A stretch of DNA of 43,230 nucleotides, from positions 1-43,230 of the forward strand of contig CALBZA010000058.1 of assembly GCA_937890005.1 (NCBI GenBank), given 5' to 3'. Below the pieces are notes generated by a model, which saw only the letters and a program-made list of their open reading frames with translations, made no database searches and was not told where the DNA came from. A program made the position numbers and the translations under genes. Of the stretch, positions 22,272 through 31,481 are shown one piece after another. Origin of the DNA: an uncultured Verrucomicrobia subdivision 3 bacterium (GTDB lineage: Bacteria; Verrucomicrobiota; Verrucomicrobiia; Limisphaerales; DASXHY01). The stretch's first letter is position 1. Every line of letters starts with the position of its first letter.

Positions 22272-23210
22272 TTACCTGAGTGCACGAAGGAGGCTTTCGA
22301 AATCGTCTGGAATCGGGGCTTCACAACGGATGCGTTTGCCAGTTTTCGGATGTGTGAAAGCGAGCTTGAACGCGTGAAGCATCACCCGTGGTGCTTCGAA
22401 ACCGACCAGTTCCGCGAGACGCCGGTTCTGGCGTTGGCCATAGGTTTCATCGCCGGCCAGCGGATAGCCGAGGTGTTGAAAGTGAACGCGGATCTGATGC
22501 GTGCGGCCGGTGTGCAGTGTGGCTTCAACCAGCGTGGAGGCGCGAAGCCGTTCCAGCACCTGGTAGCTCGTTCGGGCCTCCCGGCCGGTGTCGTCGCTCA
22601 CCGCCATTCGTTTCCGGTGTGACGGATGGCGTGCGATTGCGGCGCGGATTTCGCCCTGGTCCCGCTGCATCTCGCCGCAGACGATTGCATGATAGATTTT
22701 GTCCACCTTGCGATCGGCAAACTGCGCGGAGAGCGCGAGATGTGTTTCATCGTTCTTGGCCACGACCAGGCAGCCGCTTGTCTCCTTGTCGAGACGATGC
22801 ACGATTCCGGGACGGGCGACGCCGCCGATACCACTGAGCTGGCCTTTGCAGTGATGGAGGAGGGCGTTGACGAGCGTATGTTCCTCGTGCCCCGCTGCCG
22901 GATGTACCACGACGCCTGCCGCCTTGTTCAGCACGAGCAGAGATTTGTCTTCAAACAGAATGTCGAGCGGCATTTCCTCCGGTTGCGCCTCCGCCGGTTT
23001 GGCCTCCGGCCAGTGAACTTCCACCTGTTCGCCTGCGCGAGGAGTATGGGTCGGTTTGACAATGCGGCCATTGACCTTGATGTGGCCCTGTTCGATCAGG
23101 CGCTGGAGCGCTCCGCGCGAGACGGCGGGAAATCGGGTGCGGAGGAAACTGTCGAGCCGTTCAGACGGCAGGGTGCGTTCGATGACGAACACTTCGGTGC
23201 GTTCAGCCAT
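22272..23210 (-). CDS. rluD: RluA-family 23S rRNA pseudouridine synthase (RluD-like)
   Basis: This enzyme isomerises specific uridines in 23S rRNA to pseudouridine. The 312-residue protein has an N-terminal S4 RNA-binding domain (about 16-75, ERLDSFLRTRFPAVSRGALQRLI, GHIKVNG). The catalytic domain carries the RluA signature with D141 in GIVHRLDKETSGCLVVAK, followed by GRTHQIRVHFQHLGYPLAGDETYG. The ATG at 23210 is preferred over a TTG three codons earlier. It starts 5 bases after the lspA stop; the lspA-rluD pairing is common in bacteria. Assignment to RluD rather than RluB/RluC types is by overall layout. Confidence 0.93.
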   Translation of the reverse strand: MAERTEVFVIERTLPSERLDSFLRTRFPAVSRGALQRLIEQGHIKVNGRIVKPTHTPRAGEQVEVHWPEAKPAEAQPEEMPLDILFEDKSLLVLNKAAGVVVHPAAGHEEHTLVNALLHHCKGQLSGIGGVARPGIVHRLDKETSGCLVVAKNDETHLALSAQFADRKVDKIYHAIVCGEMQRDQGEIRAAIARHPSHRKRMAVSDDTGREARTSYQVLERLRASTLVEATLHTGRTHQIRVHFQHLGYPLAGDETYGQRQNRRLAELVGFEAPRVMLHAFKLAFTHPKTGKRIRCEAPIPDDFESLLRALR

Positions 23211-23215
23211 GCAAC

Positions 23216-23755
23216 TCAATGCGGTTCCGACGGGGAAGGCGACGAGGCCACGGCCTTTGCGTGGCGTTCGCTTTTCCAGGTGAGAAGGAATACCAATGCC
23301 ACACCGGTGCAGATGGCGCTGTCGGCGACATTGAACGCCGGAAAGCCATGAACTTCACCGTTGCGCACGATGTAAAAGTAGAGGAAGTCGATCACATGCC
23401 CGCGTGCAAGCCGGTCGATGAGATTCCCGATGATGCCGCCGACAATGAGCCCGAAGGCGAAGTGTCCCAGCCGGGTTCCGCAGCTGAAGTGGTGGCGGGT
23501 GAAGTAAAGGACGACGAGGGCCACAACGGCCACTGCGGCGAGGATGAGATTGTTTCCCTTGAAGAGGCTCCATGCCGCTCCTGTGTTCCCCCAGTGCACC
23601 AGCTTGAAAAAACTTTCGACAACCACCCGTTCCTCCTCATAGCCGAGAAAACGCAGGACCAGCGCCTTGGTCAATTGATCCAGCGCCAGAATGATCAGGG
23701 CAATGCCCGTCACCCGGCGATTGGGTGCGCTGAAAAAGGAGCTGAGCGGATTCAT
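23216..23755 (-). CDS. lspA: Lipoprotein signal peptidase (signal peptidase II)
   Basis: LspA is an inner-membrane aspartyl protease that removes signal peptides from prolipoproteins. The 179-residue protein has four membrane segments. Motifs are LDQLTK, the NTGAAWSLF loop, GNLIDRL, then the catalytic aspartates D123 (VIDFLYFY) and D145 (FPAFNVADSAI). I start at 23755 (MNPLSSFF), giving a normal length; the frame is open further upstream but without family similarity. The C-terminal tail is basic and Ser-rich. It is the first gene of the minus-strand lspA-rluD pair. Confidence 0.95.
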   Translation of the reverse strand: MNPLSSFFSAPNRRVTGIALIILALDQLTKALVLRFLGYEEERVVVESFFKLVHWGNTGAAWSLFKGNNLILAAVAVVALVVLYFTRHHFSCGTRLGHFAFGLIVGGIIGNLIDRLARGHVIDFLYFYIVRNGEVHGFPAFNVADSAICTGVALVFLLTWKSERHAKAVASSPSPSEPH

Positions 23756-24221
23756 CAAAGGCTGGAGATGTACCGTGGGAACGCCCAAAAAACAAACTCT
23801 TTCTCCGTCTGAACCGGCTGGTTGAAGCGCAGGCACAATCCTTTCGAGTTACCGGATGTCCTGGCTGAGACTGATTTGCGACTGCTGCGAAATGGGAACT
23901 TCAGAACGGAAGGTCTGCTACAGAAGGAAACGAAGGGAACAAAGAGTTGCAGACCGGGGGACGGTGCGTTGGAAAGATCAACATCCTCACAGCTCCTTCG
24001 TTTCCTTCGTTGCCTTTTGTGAATTTCAAAAGGCTTTCATCCGCATCATCAGCGAGCCTTCGCTGGAAATGTTCCTTTGGCTGCTGAATGTCTGCTGACG
24101 CCCGCTTTTCATGAGGTTCCAGAAACAGGCTCGTGAAGGATGGGAAGGATTGGAAAAAGGGGAAAACGTATTGCCCTGATGATGTTCTTTCGGGCAATTT
24201 TGCCGGCGTTTCAGAACCCTG
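23756..24221. other. 466-bp gap between divergent lspA and the GT2 gene
   Basis: No credible gene is seen on either strand. The gap contains the family D inverted repeat (23921-24019) and a purine-rich stretch (GGATGGGAAGGATTGGAAAA, about 24138-24157) that may be a single arm of another repeat. Promoters for both divergent genes must lie here, but none stands out. Confidence 0.6.
23921..24019. repeat. Family D inverted repeat in the lspA-GT2 gap
   Basis: The left arm (23921-23944) begins CAGAAGGAAACGAAGGGAAC. The right arm (23996-24019) is CTTCGTTTCCTTCGTTGCCT continuing TTTG, its reverse complement with 4 mismatches in 24. The 51-bp centre is unrelated. The GGAAACGAAG theme differs from families A-C. 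It encodes nothing. Confidence 0.65.
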
Positions 24222-25079
24222 ATGCAAATTTCAATCATCACTCCGAGTTTTCGTGCATCCCAGTGGCTTCGTTTGTGCATCGCTTCCGTTGCCGATCAGA
24301 AAGGCGTTGAAGTCGAACATATCGTTCAAGATTCCTGTTCCGACGACGGCACGCAGGATTGGCTTCCGAAGGATGCGAGAGTTAAGGCTTTCATCGAAAA
24401 GGACAGTGGGATGTATGACGCTGTCAATCGCGGTTTCAAACGCGCAAGCGGGCAGATTCTTGCCTACCTGAACTGCGATGAACAGTTTCTGCCGGGTGCG
24501 CTGAAGAAAGTTTACGATTATTTTGAATCGCATCCGGAGATTGATGTGCTCGTAGCGGATGCAATCGTTACGGATTCAGATGGCAATTATGTCTGCAGCC
24601 GGCTGGGCTTGAGGCCGTATCAGCATGCGCTCTGGGTCGCTTTTCCTGTGCTCACGTGCGCGTTGTTCATCCGACGGCGCGTGCTGGATCAAGGTGTTTA
24701 CATAGACACGCAGTGGAAAGATCTCGGTGATCTGTTCTGGGTGATGGATTTTATGAAGCGGGGCCTGAAGATCGGCGTTCTGCCGGAAGTGACATCCGTG
24801 TTCGCGGATACTGGCGAGAACATGAATCTGAAGCCGAACGCGATCCGCGAAAAACAGGTGAAGTGGGAAATGTCGCCGCGTTGGGTGCGGCTGTGCCGTT
24901 TTCCAATTTTGATTCACAACCGGCTCCGCCTCTTCGCGCGCGGCGGGTTGTTCATGAAGCCGTTCGATTATTCAATCTATACGCGGGCAAATCCGGATCG
25001 GCGCGTTGTGAAACGTGCGGAGAATCCGACATCGTTCTGGCGCGGGCGGACCAGTTCCGCTTTTGGGAAGATTCCCTGA
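24222..25079 (+). CDS. Family 2 glycosyltransferase
   Basis: A 285-residue GT2 (GT-A fold) enzyme. The N-terminal MQISIITPSFRASQWL and SCSDDGTQDWL match the nucleotide-sugar-binding start. KDSGMYDAVNRGFKRASGQI and AYLNCDEQ (metal-binding acidic site with D86) are characteristic of WcaA/WcaE-like transferases. The C-terminal half, with basic and aromatic residues, has no membrane segment, so it acts at the cytoplasmic membrane face. Donor and acceptor cannot be told. It is the first gene of the polysaccharide locus and converges with the GT9 gene 36 bp away. Confidence 0.9.
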   Translation: MQISIITPSFRASQWLRLCIASVADQKGVEVEHIVQDSCSDDGTQDWLPKDARVKAFIEKDSGMYDAVNRGFKRASGQILAYLNCDEQFLPGALKKVYDYFESHPEIDVLVADAIVTDSDGNYVCSRLGLRPYQHALWVAFPVLTCALFIRRRVLDQGVYIDTQWKDLGDLFWVMDFMKRGLKIGVLPEVTSVFADTGENMNLKPNAIREKQVKWEMSPRWVRLCRFPILIHNRLRLFARGGLFMKPFDYSIYTRANPDRRVVKRAENPTSFWRGRTSSAFGKIP

Positions 25080-25115
25080 ACCTTCGGGATCTGCGCCTGA
25101 TTCTGACGTCCCTGT

Positions 25116-26102
25116 TCAGGCCTGCAAAGGCGTTTGGATATTCTTTCGCAAGAATTGTTCGACCCGAAGAACAGCGTGCGCTTCCGAGATTCCTTCAAGG
25201 CACAACGCACTGGGAAACCGGCAATAGTCCGAGCACGGCATGTAGCGACAGGGGCTTCCTGAGATGAATTCCGCTGCGGAATGCATTGGAACAAACAACT
25301 CGGGAATTTGCGGGCCAAAGAATGTGAAGGTCGGGACCCCCATGAGTGCAGCGAGATGTCCGGGACCGGAATCATTGCCGATGAAAGCGGCGGCTTGATC
25401 AATGCACGAAAGCAATTCTGCGAGGCTCCGGGGTGTCGAGACGGCTGTTTCGCCAGAAGTCATCCACCAGTCGCGTTGATTCGCATCGCACGCGATCCGG
25501 ACCTGGAAGCCTTTTTCCCGAAGTGATTTCGCCAGCGCGTGATAACGTGGCAGCGGCCAGACCCGCACCGCCTGGCTTGCACCGCTGTGAATGAGCACCT
25601 CCGAGCCCTTGTTGCACGTCGGCGGAAAAGCGAGGTGAATCTCCGGCAGTTCCAGCCCGAGCTTTGAACCCAAAGCACGCCAGTATTCATAGCGATGAGC
25701 GGTGGCGGAGGGAGATTGGACAGTTTCTGTCAGGAACAGTTGGCTGCCCATGCGCGGAAAGCCCAGACGTCGTCGGGCGCCGGTCAATGCCAGGAGAAAA
25801 TGATCTCGCGGATCCCATCGGGCGGAGACTCCGACATCCAACTTGCCTTTGAACCGTTTGTGGAGGTGGTAAAACTCCGACCATCGCCAATTCCAGAGCC
25901 GGTACTTGTGTTTGAAGGCAGTCCAGGGAGCCACGAAAGGATGGACTGTAACCCCGGGCCAGAAACGTTGTTGAAGATCGAGTGCGTAGGGTTTGGCGAG
26001 GAGAGTGACTTCGAACATCTCAGCCGCCGCCCGGATAAAGGGTGTCCCGATTACCAGATCACCCACCCCCCAGAGTTCGATGATGAGGAGTTTGGGTTTC
26101 AA
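25116..26102 (-). CDS. Family 9 glycosyltransferase (heptosyltransferase-like)
   Basis: A 328-residue GT-B enzyme. The N-terminus KPKLLIIELWGVGDLVIGTPFIRA is the GT9 start, in which the acidic residue of GVGD is conserved. HSGASQAVRVWPLPRYHAL and FIGNDSGPGHLAALMGVPTFTFFGP form the ADP-sugar-binding half. GT9 enzymes usually add heptose to lipopolysaccharide core, but in a polysaccharide locus another sugar is possible. The start appears to be a TTG at 26102, since no ATG gives the conserved N-terminus. It lies 33 bp after the polymerase gene on the same strand, so the two are likely co-transcribed. Confidence 0.9.
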   Translation of the reverse strand: MKPKLLIIELWGVGDLVIGTPFIRAAAEMFEVTLLAKPYALDLQQRFWPGVTVHPFVAPWTAFKHKYRLWNWRWSEFYHLHKRFKGKLDVGVSARWDPRDHFLLALTGARRRLGFPRMGSQLFLTETVQSPSATAHRYEYWRALGSKLGLELPEIHLAFPPTCNKGSEVLIHSGASQAVRVWPLPRYHALAKSLREKGFQVRIACDANQRDWWMTSGETAVSTPRSLAELLSCIDQAAAFIGNDSGPGHLAALMGVPTFTFFGPQIPELFVPMHSAAEFISGSPCRYMPCSDYCRFPSALCLEGISEAHAVLRVEQFLRKNIQTPLQA

Positions 26103-26135
26103 GCGAATGCCGGCACAATCGTTCTCACCTGCTGG

Positions 26136-27677
26136 TTATCTCTGGAAGCTGGGACGCGGATGGAGCAGACGGGGAGAAGCCTGTTTGATAGCAGCGACCG
26201 GTTCCGTGACAGGTTTTTTCGCCATCCCGCCGTTCAAGCTCATGTTCAATGCCACCAGTCCTACGAAACCAACCATGTCAGAATCCAGCGATCCGAAAAT
26301 TGAGAAGAACATGATCGTCTTCTGGGTAAGCATCGCCAGAAAGAACGCGTTCAATACTTTCAAAGACGGATCTCCATATCGGAAATTGCGGATAAGCACC
26401 TGAAATGCGGCGACCAAAAACCAACAGAATCCCACCGCGCCCCAGATTCCAAAAGGAATCAAAACAGACAAGGGACCATTGTGATACTCGTAAGCCAGGG
26501 CGAGGCCTTGCTGACTGGCATCAACGGCTTTGAACGATGTGTCGTAACCCATCATTTGAAAATCCTTGGGCGTGATGCGGTAACCTTTGCCGAGAAAAAG
26601 GTGCTGTGGGACTTGAGGCAGAATGGATTCCCAAAGCTCAAGCCGCCATCGGGAACTTCCTTCAGCATCGATGCGCGCCCGGTGATCCAGATGCAGGAAG
26701 TCCTCAGGAATCACTGCCAGCACCCGTTGAAATGTGAATGGCAATTTGGAGCCGAACGGAATGAGCATCACTCCACACAGGATTCCCACAACGCCGAAAA
26801 CGGGGAGCAGCCGGGTTCGATGCAAACCTTCCAGGAAGAATTGAATTGTAAAGATCAGCACCATTGCCAGCAGCGTGGAACGGAACCCTCCGAGAAAGCT
26901 TGCGACGATCACCAGGAGGAAGATGACCATTCGCCACCATTTCCGCATCACGAACAAATTTCGGATTCCGAAATGAGCCAGCATCCAGCAATAGGCTGCA
27001 AATCCTGCAAACCCCACACCGCGCAAACGAGTGTAACCGAGTTGCAGCTGGTCAACGGATGAATAGGGCGGAAAGAACCAGAAGATGAACTCCAGGGCCT
27101 TGGGAGTGATGGGAAAAAGGTCACCCACTGCGTTTGTCAGGCCTCCGAGAAAAAAGAATCCGACGTAAAGTTTGGCCCTGTGCAACGGGATGTTTTGTGA
27201 GGTGAGTGCAAAGTAACTCGCGAGCGCGGCCAGCAGGTAAACGTACTTCTTGCCGCCATATACTTCGGAACCCAGGGCGCGGAATCCGAAGCCTCCTGTA
27301 AGCTGGGCTGTAATAATGATGACGATTCCGAGATACAGGATGGGCAACGCCACGCGCGGGAGTCCCATGGTTTTCTGTTCTCGACTCAACGCGCGTTCAA
27401 AGATGGTCATGCCGATGCTCAGAATAACCAGCAACAGCCACACGGTCGGGCTTCCGGGGAGGAAGAACAATCCGGAAAGGCTCATGTTCCAGCTCAACAA
27501 CAACAGTGGGTAGTGCCACTTCATGATGAGCGGAAACACCAGCAAAAAGGCGAGAAGCCCCACGACGCCGAAGGTTTCATAACTCAACGGGTTCGTCAGC
27601 ATGTAGCCGAGGATGATCGCCAGGGGAATGCAAAGGCCGTAGATGACGAGCGTCTTGAGTGCGTTGGAGTTATTCAT
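26136..27677 (-). CDS. O-antigen ligase/polymerase-like (Wzy-type) membrane protein
   Basis: A 513-residue integral membrane protein with about 12 hydrophobic segments and one large extracytoplasmic loop (about residues 320-400). That loop has the form RWRLELWESILPQVPQHLFLGKG with a later EYHNGPLSVLIPFG. The W-x-G-x-G/H-N pattern near the last membrane segments is typical of the O-antigen ligase (Wzy_C) superfamily, so it probably polymerises or ligates lipid-linked glycan units in the periplasm. Ligase and polymerase cannot be told apart by sequence alone. The C-terminal tail is short and basic. A gene-free 484-bp gap lies upstream. Confidence 0.85.
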   Translation of the reverse strand: MNNSNALKTLVIYGLCIPLAIILGYMLTNPLSYETFGVVGLLAFLLVFPLIMKWHYPLLLLSWNMSLSGLFFLPGSPTVWLLLVILSIGMTIFERALSREQKTMGLPRVALPILYLGIVIIITAQLTGGFGFRALGSEVYGGKKYVYLLAALASYFALTSQNIPLHRAKLYVGFFFLGGLTNAVGDLFPITPKALEFIFWFFPPYSSVDQLQLGYTRLRGVGFAGFAAYCWMLAHFGIRNLFVMRKWWRMVIFLLVIVASFLGGFRSTLLAMVLIFTIQFFLEGLHRTRLLPVFGVVGILCGVMLIPFGSKLPFTFQRVLAVIPEDFLHLDHRARIDAEGSSRWRLELWESILPQVPQHLFLGKGYRITPKDFQMMGYDTSFKAVDASQQGLALAYEYHNGPLSVLIPFGIWGAVGFCWFLVAAFQVLIRNFRYGDPSLKVLNAFFLAMLTQKTIMFFSIFGSLDSDMVGFVGLVALNMSLNGGMAKKPVTEPVAAIKQASPRLLHPRPSFQR

Positions 27678-28161
27678 CAGGCTGTCGGCTATTTTTTACA
27701 AGGTCGCAATATATAGGCAGCAAAGGAGTCGGCAATTCATTATTCGTCCTCCTCCCGGTGCTTTGGGACGTTGCCGGTCGCCTCTGCAACTCGGGGCGTC
27801 AGAGAAGATTCGCTTCGTCCGTGCATTCTCTCTGAAGCGGTCATTCGAACCCGCGTGGGACGATCAACATGAACGGAAGCTGGATCTGATCAGATTCATT
27901 TTCTTGACGGTGCCATCGGACGACAATCGAATCGCGCGGCGTTTTGACTGCACAGCACCTGGAGGGACTGGAGTGTTTGCTGCTCCGAAAAGTCTCTGAT
28001 GGTTTGCGGACGTCACACATCGTATTCGGAAGTTCTCCGGAATTCTTCGAATGCAACCAACGCCTCAATCGCAGCGACAGTTTTTGATCAGCGGGTTCAG
28101 GACACGACAACCAACCCATCCATGAGATGGTTGGGGAAGCGCGTGCGATCGTTGAGCGATT
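27678..28161. other. 484-bp gene-free stretch between the Wzy-like and GT4 genes
   Basis: Open frames here lack any recognisable motif and clash with one another. A weak hairpin (CCAACCCATC, loop, GATGGTTGG; 28111-28134) lies 28 bases past the stop of the GT4 gene on the minus strand and could slow transcription, but no T run follows. The promoter of the polymerase gene is presumably near 27690-27760, where the sequence is more AT-rich. I see nothing else. Confidence 0.5.
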
Positions 28162-29307
28162 TCAGGAGTTCGCCAGTTCCTGGTAGATACTCAGATGTTT
28201 CCGAGCGATTACGAGCGGGGTGTTTTGTTCCAGGACCTGCTGCCGTGCGCGTTCGGCCAATTCTTTGGCTTCGGTCGGATTTGTAAGCAAGCGTCGCACG
28301 GTCTCGCGCATGGAGGCAGGATCAACCGGATCGAACAGCAGACCGGATCTCTCGTGTTCCACCAGGTCCGGTATGCCGCCGATGGAGGACGCTGCGACAG
28401 GAACTCCAGCGGCCATGGCTTCCAAAATTACCATTGGGCAATTGTCTTCCCGCGAGGGGAGAATCAACATGTCGGCGGTGCTGAATTTGTCGCGCAAAGC
28501 ATTCCCCGTTTTGAAGCCGTGATGTTCGCACCACTTCCTCGCCCGGACCAGACTCAGAAACTCATCTCCATAGGGGTCGCCATCTTCAACCGCACCCAGA
28601 AACACCAGGCGAAATGAGATTTCCCCGGCCAGCGTGTCGAGAGATCGGATGAGTTCGTTTTGGCACTTGTATTTCGTCACATTTGCAACGCAAAGGACTG
28701 TCGGCGGTTTCTCCAGGGTGCGGTTTACTTTGAGGAAGTCTTCATTGACCGCATTGGACACCAGCCACGTCTTTCTGGACAAATCCTGAACCTGTTCCCT
28801 TGAGTAGCGGGTCAAACAGATAACACCATCGGTTCGTCGCAGGGCCACGGTTTCCAACCGCGCAGTCAGATCATGGAACGAAAATGGTTTCGCCTGCAGG
28901 GCGCGGGCGACCTGACGCATGTTTCCGTGGATTGTGAGAATGTTCCGAAAACCGGATCTAACCGCCGCCAATGACGCGAAGCGTTCTGTTCCCTGTCCGT
29001 GTACAATGTTCGGGCGCAATCGGCGAAGAAGTTTCCTGATTTGCCACGTGGCGGGAAAGTAACCGGTTTTAAGGAAACCCCACCTCGGCACCCACACGCC
29101 GTGATAAAAAACATTTGGAGCGATACGTTCCGGTTTGATGGCGGGCGCTCTGAGGCAGGAAACTGCATGCACCTCGATTTCCGGGATCTGGCTGAACCCC
29201 GCGAGCAATGCAGTTGGCGCGGTGCCGAAGATTGGCGCAGGCTCCCCATACCGTCCAAATTCGTCGCGGTTGTCGGGGAGAATGATTGCAACTTTAAAGA
29301 GTGACAT
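28162..29307 (-). CDS. Family 4 glycosyltransferase
   Basis: A 381-residue GT-B transferase. The N-terminal half has GEPAPIFGTAPTALLAGFS (acceptor side) and RPNIVHGQGTERFA. The C-terminal half has the GT4 donor-site sequence PSREDNCPMVILEAMAAGVPVAASSIGGIPDLV with the E-x7-E motif. No membrane segment is present, so it acts in the cytoplasm or at the membrane face. It starts 3 bases after the epimerase stop, so epimerase and transferase form a two-gene unit; the epimerase may make the donor sugar this enzyme uses. Confidence 0.92.
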   Translation of the reverse strand: MSLFKVAIILPDNRDEFGRYGEPAPIFGTAPTALLAGFSQIPEIEVHAVSCLRAPAIKPERIAPNVFYHGVWVPRWGFLKTGYFPATWQIRKLLRRLRPNIVHGQGTERFASLAAVRSGFRNILTIHGNMRQVARALQAKPFSFHDLTARLETVALRRTDGVICLTRYSREQVQDLSRKTWLVSNAVNEDFLKVNRTLEKPPTVLCVANVTKYKCQNELIRSLDTLAGEISFRLVFLGAVEDGDPYGDEFLSLVRARKWCEHHGFKTGNALRDKFSTADMLILPSREDNCPMVILEAMAAGVPVAASSIGGIPDLVEHERSGLLFDPVDPASMRETVRRLLTNPTEAKELAERARQQVLEQNTPLVIARKHLSIYQELANS

Positions 29308-29310
29308 CGT

Positions 29311-30234
29311 TTAACGGCATTGCATGGCGGAGAAATGTTCGACCGTCTGCCGAAGCCTGTCCTCGAAATCTCCGGTGGGATGAAATCCTGCCGCACGCAG
29401 TTTCGCGATGTCAGCCACGGAATGCCTGATGTCTCCCGGACGTTCCTGTGAGTGCTGAATGCTTGACGAAGAACCGGTGAGCCGAATGATGCGATTTGCG
29501 AGTTCGTTGATCGCGATGCCGCGGCCGAACCCGATGTTGAATGTTCCTGTGGCGGCGGACTTGGTCGCAAAAAAAACATTCGCCGCCACGACGTCTTGGA
29601 CGGAAACGAAATCCCGCGTCTGCTCACCGTCTCCATAAATGGTGATTGGCTCATTCCGAACGGCACGATCGATGAAGATCGGAACTGCCGCGGCGTACTG
29701 GCTTTTTGGATCCTGTCGGGGGCCGAACACATTGAAATAGCGCAGGCATGCAGTGGGGAGACCGCGGTTTGCCGAAAACATGTGGCAATAAAATTCACCG
29801 TCCAGCTTCGTGATTGCGTATGGACTTTTTGGTTCCGGAGCCATCGTCTCCACTTTTGAGGAGGCCGGGTTGTCACCGTAGATAGCGGCCGAACTGCTGA
29901 ACACCAGCTTCTTCACTCCTGCCCGGACGGATTCTTCCAACACCGCCAGGGTTCCTGCTGAATTGATCTCATTGCATTCGAGCGGATTCTGCATCGACTC
30001 GGGAACGCTGACCATGGCTGCCAGATGAAAAACGTAATCCACACCCGTGATGGCTCCCCGAAGTGTCGTGCGGTCGAGAATGGATCCGGAAATCAACTCG
30101 CATTGGATGCCCTTCAGGTTGTTCTGGTTTCCGGTCCTGAAGTTATCAAGGATCCGGACTTCGGCGGAATGCTGCAGGTGTTCCGCAATGTGGCTCCCGA
30201 TAAATCCTGCGCCGCCTGTGATGAGAACTCTCAT
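29311..30234 (-). CDS. NAD-dependent nucleotide-sugar 4-epimerase (extended SDR)
   Basis: A 307-residue extended short-chain dehydrogenase. The NAD site is GGAGFIGSHIAEHL (residues 7-20), followed by LDNFRTG. Catalytic residues are in SSSAAIYGD (about 113-121) and the Y139-x3-K143 motif (SPYAITK). LRYFNVFGPRQDPKSQYAAAVP and IYGDGEQTRDF are the substrate-side motifs of UDP-GlcNAc/UDP-glucose 4-epimerases of the GalE/WbpP type. The exact sugar is not certain. It is the first gene of a two-gene minus-strand unit with the GT4 gene, and is divergent from the FkbM gene. Confidence 0.9.
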   Translation of the reverse strand: MRVLITGGAGFIGSHIAEHLQHSAEVRILDNFRTGNQNNLKGIQCELISGSILDRTTLRGAITGVDYVFHLAAMVSVPESMQNPLECNEINSAGTLAVLEESVRAGVKKLVFSSSAAIYGDNPASSKVETMAPEPKSPYAITKLDGEFYCHMFSANRGLPTACLRYFNVFGPRQDPKSQYAAAVPIFIDRAVRNEPITIYGDGEQTRDFVSVQDVVAANVFFATKSAATGTFNIGFGRGIAINELANRIIRLTGSSSSIQHSQERPGDIRHSVADIAKLRAAGFHPTGDFEDRLRQTVEHFSAMQCR

Positions 30235-30484
30235 GAATGGTCTTAAAAACTGCTGAGCAAAAAGGCGAAATGCATTTTAAATGTCAACGTAAGAGTCGTT
30301 TAAGTTTTGGAAGGGATGGGGGACGTTGCTGGTCCTGTTGAGAATTCCGGTTTGCGCGTGCGGCTCTGAAACCGGTTTGCAAGCTTCTGTTCGTGGCGCG
30401 AAAGCGTTGGACACCCTCTTGAAAGTTCCTCAAATTGCGATGCGATGCACAAACGATCAATGGTTGCGGCCACGCGGGCCGGAA

Positions 30485-31471
30485 ATGTCTAATATGATGG
30501 CGTTAGCGTATCGACTGTTTCGCATTCTCCAATACGTTCGCCTGACTAAACGGCCCGGTCTGTTGCGTGTGTTGTCTCGCCATCCAAGGCTGAATCTAAC
30601 GTTGCTGGAACAAAGCGGTCCCCAGGAGATCCGGATCAAGGGAACGAACGTTACTGTGAATCGGCCGGATCGGGAGTTCTTTTTGCAGGGATTGGATTGT
30701 GTCGAAAAGCTGCTCAAGCAGGCTGGTGCGAAATTTGAAGAAACGCAGGAGGGCGTTCTGTTGCGCGTTCAGGGGGTCGTGCTCAGGCTGGAGAATTGGG
30801 AGGAACTGTTCATCGCTGCCGAAGTTTTTGCCGAAGGCATCTACAACATTCAAGTGGGCCGCCCATTTGTTCTGATTGATGTTGGGATGAACGTCGGCAC
30901 GACGTCCCTTTATTTCTCGAACCGGCCAGCCTGTGAAGCGGTTTACGGATTTGAGCCTTTTCCAAAGACGCTGGCCAAGGGGCGGGTAAATCTGTCGCTG
31001 AACCCGTCTCTTGCACCCAAGATAACGGTCACCCCTGAGGGGCTTGCAGCCACGGCCTCCACTGCAGAGCTGGATTACGTGGATGAATTTCGCGGGAGCG
31101 TTGGCATTCACGGACTGGCATCCTACGTCGATCGATCCAGGTTGGCTGGAAAGTTGGAAAAAGTGCGTGTGAAGTTTGCCTCCTGCGTTGAGGCCGTGTC
31201 GGGCATTGCCGAGGCTCATCCCGGAACATCCTTGATCTGCAAAGTCGATTGCGAGGGAGCTGAATACGAGATCCTGCAGGCTTTGGCGGCTTCGGGTGTC
31301 CTCTCCCGCATTTGCTGTTTCATGATTGAATGGCACGTGAAGGGGGCGGCTGATTTGGAGCGGCTGCTTGCGCAAAACGGCTTTTCATTTCTGTCGCTGT
31401 CGCCAAATGCGCCAACGCACAGCATGCTCTATGCGTGGCGCGAATCACCGCCGAACCCTTACGGCCTGTGA
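30485..31471 (+). CDS. FkbM-family methyltransferase
   Basis: About 328 residues from the ATG at 30485. FkbM proteins are SAM-dependent O-methyltransferases, often acting on sugars in polysaccharide loci. The SAM-binding start is FVLIDVGMNVGTTSLYFSNR, followed by AVYGFEPFPKTLAKGRVNLSLN. The family's second motif is LICKVDCEGAEYEILQAL, followed by IEWH. The frame stays open to a TTG at 30326, but those 53 residues show no family similarity and the divergent promoter must fit there. The N-terminal 100 residues before the methyltransferase core are of unknown role. The flippase gene starts 10 bp downstream. Confidence 0.88.
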   Translation: MSNMMALAYRLFRILQYVRLTKRPGLLRVLSRHPRLNLTLLEQSGPQEIRIKGTNVTVNRPDREFFLQGLDCVEKLLKQAGAKFEETQEGVLLRVQGVVLRLENWEELFIAAEVFAEGIYNIQVGRPFVLIDVGMNVGTTSLYFSNRPACEAVYGFEPFPKTLAKGRVNLSLNPSLAPKITVTPEGLAATASTAELDYVDEFRGSVGIHGLASYVDRSRLAGKLEKVRVKFASCVEAVSGIAEAHPGTSLICKVDCEGAEYEILQALAASGVLSRICCFMIEWHVKGAADLERLLAQNGFSFLSLSPNAPTHSMLYAWRESPPNPYGL

Positions 31472-31481
31472 AGCCTAGATT

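Noticed and set aside
23901..24227. A 108-codon minus-strand open frame in the lspA-GT2 gap
   Set aside because: It reads through the family D repeat, has no motif, and its residues follow the low-complexity repeat pattern.
27841..28119. A 92-codon minus-strand open frame in the Wzy-GT4 gap
   Set aside because: No motif, no ribosome site, and overlapping open frames exist on the other strand; too weak to call.
30326..30484. 53-residue upstream extension of the FkbM protein from a TTG
   Set aside because: The residues have no family similarity and would leave almost no room for the divergent promoters.
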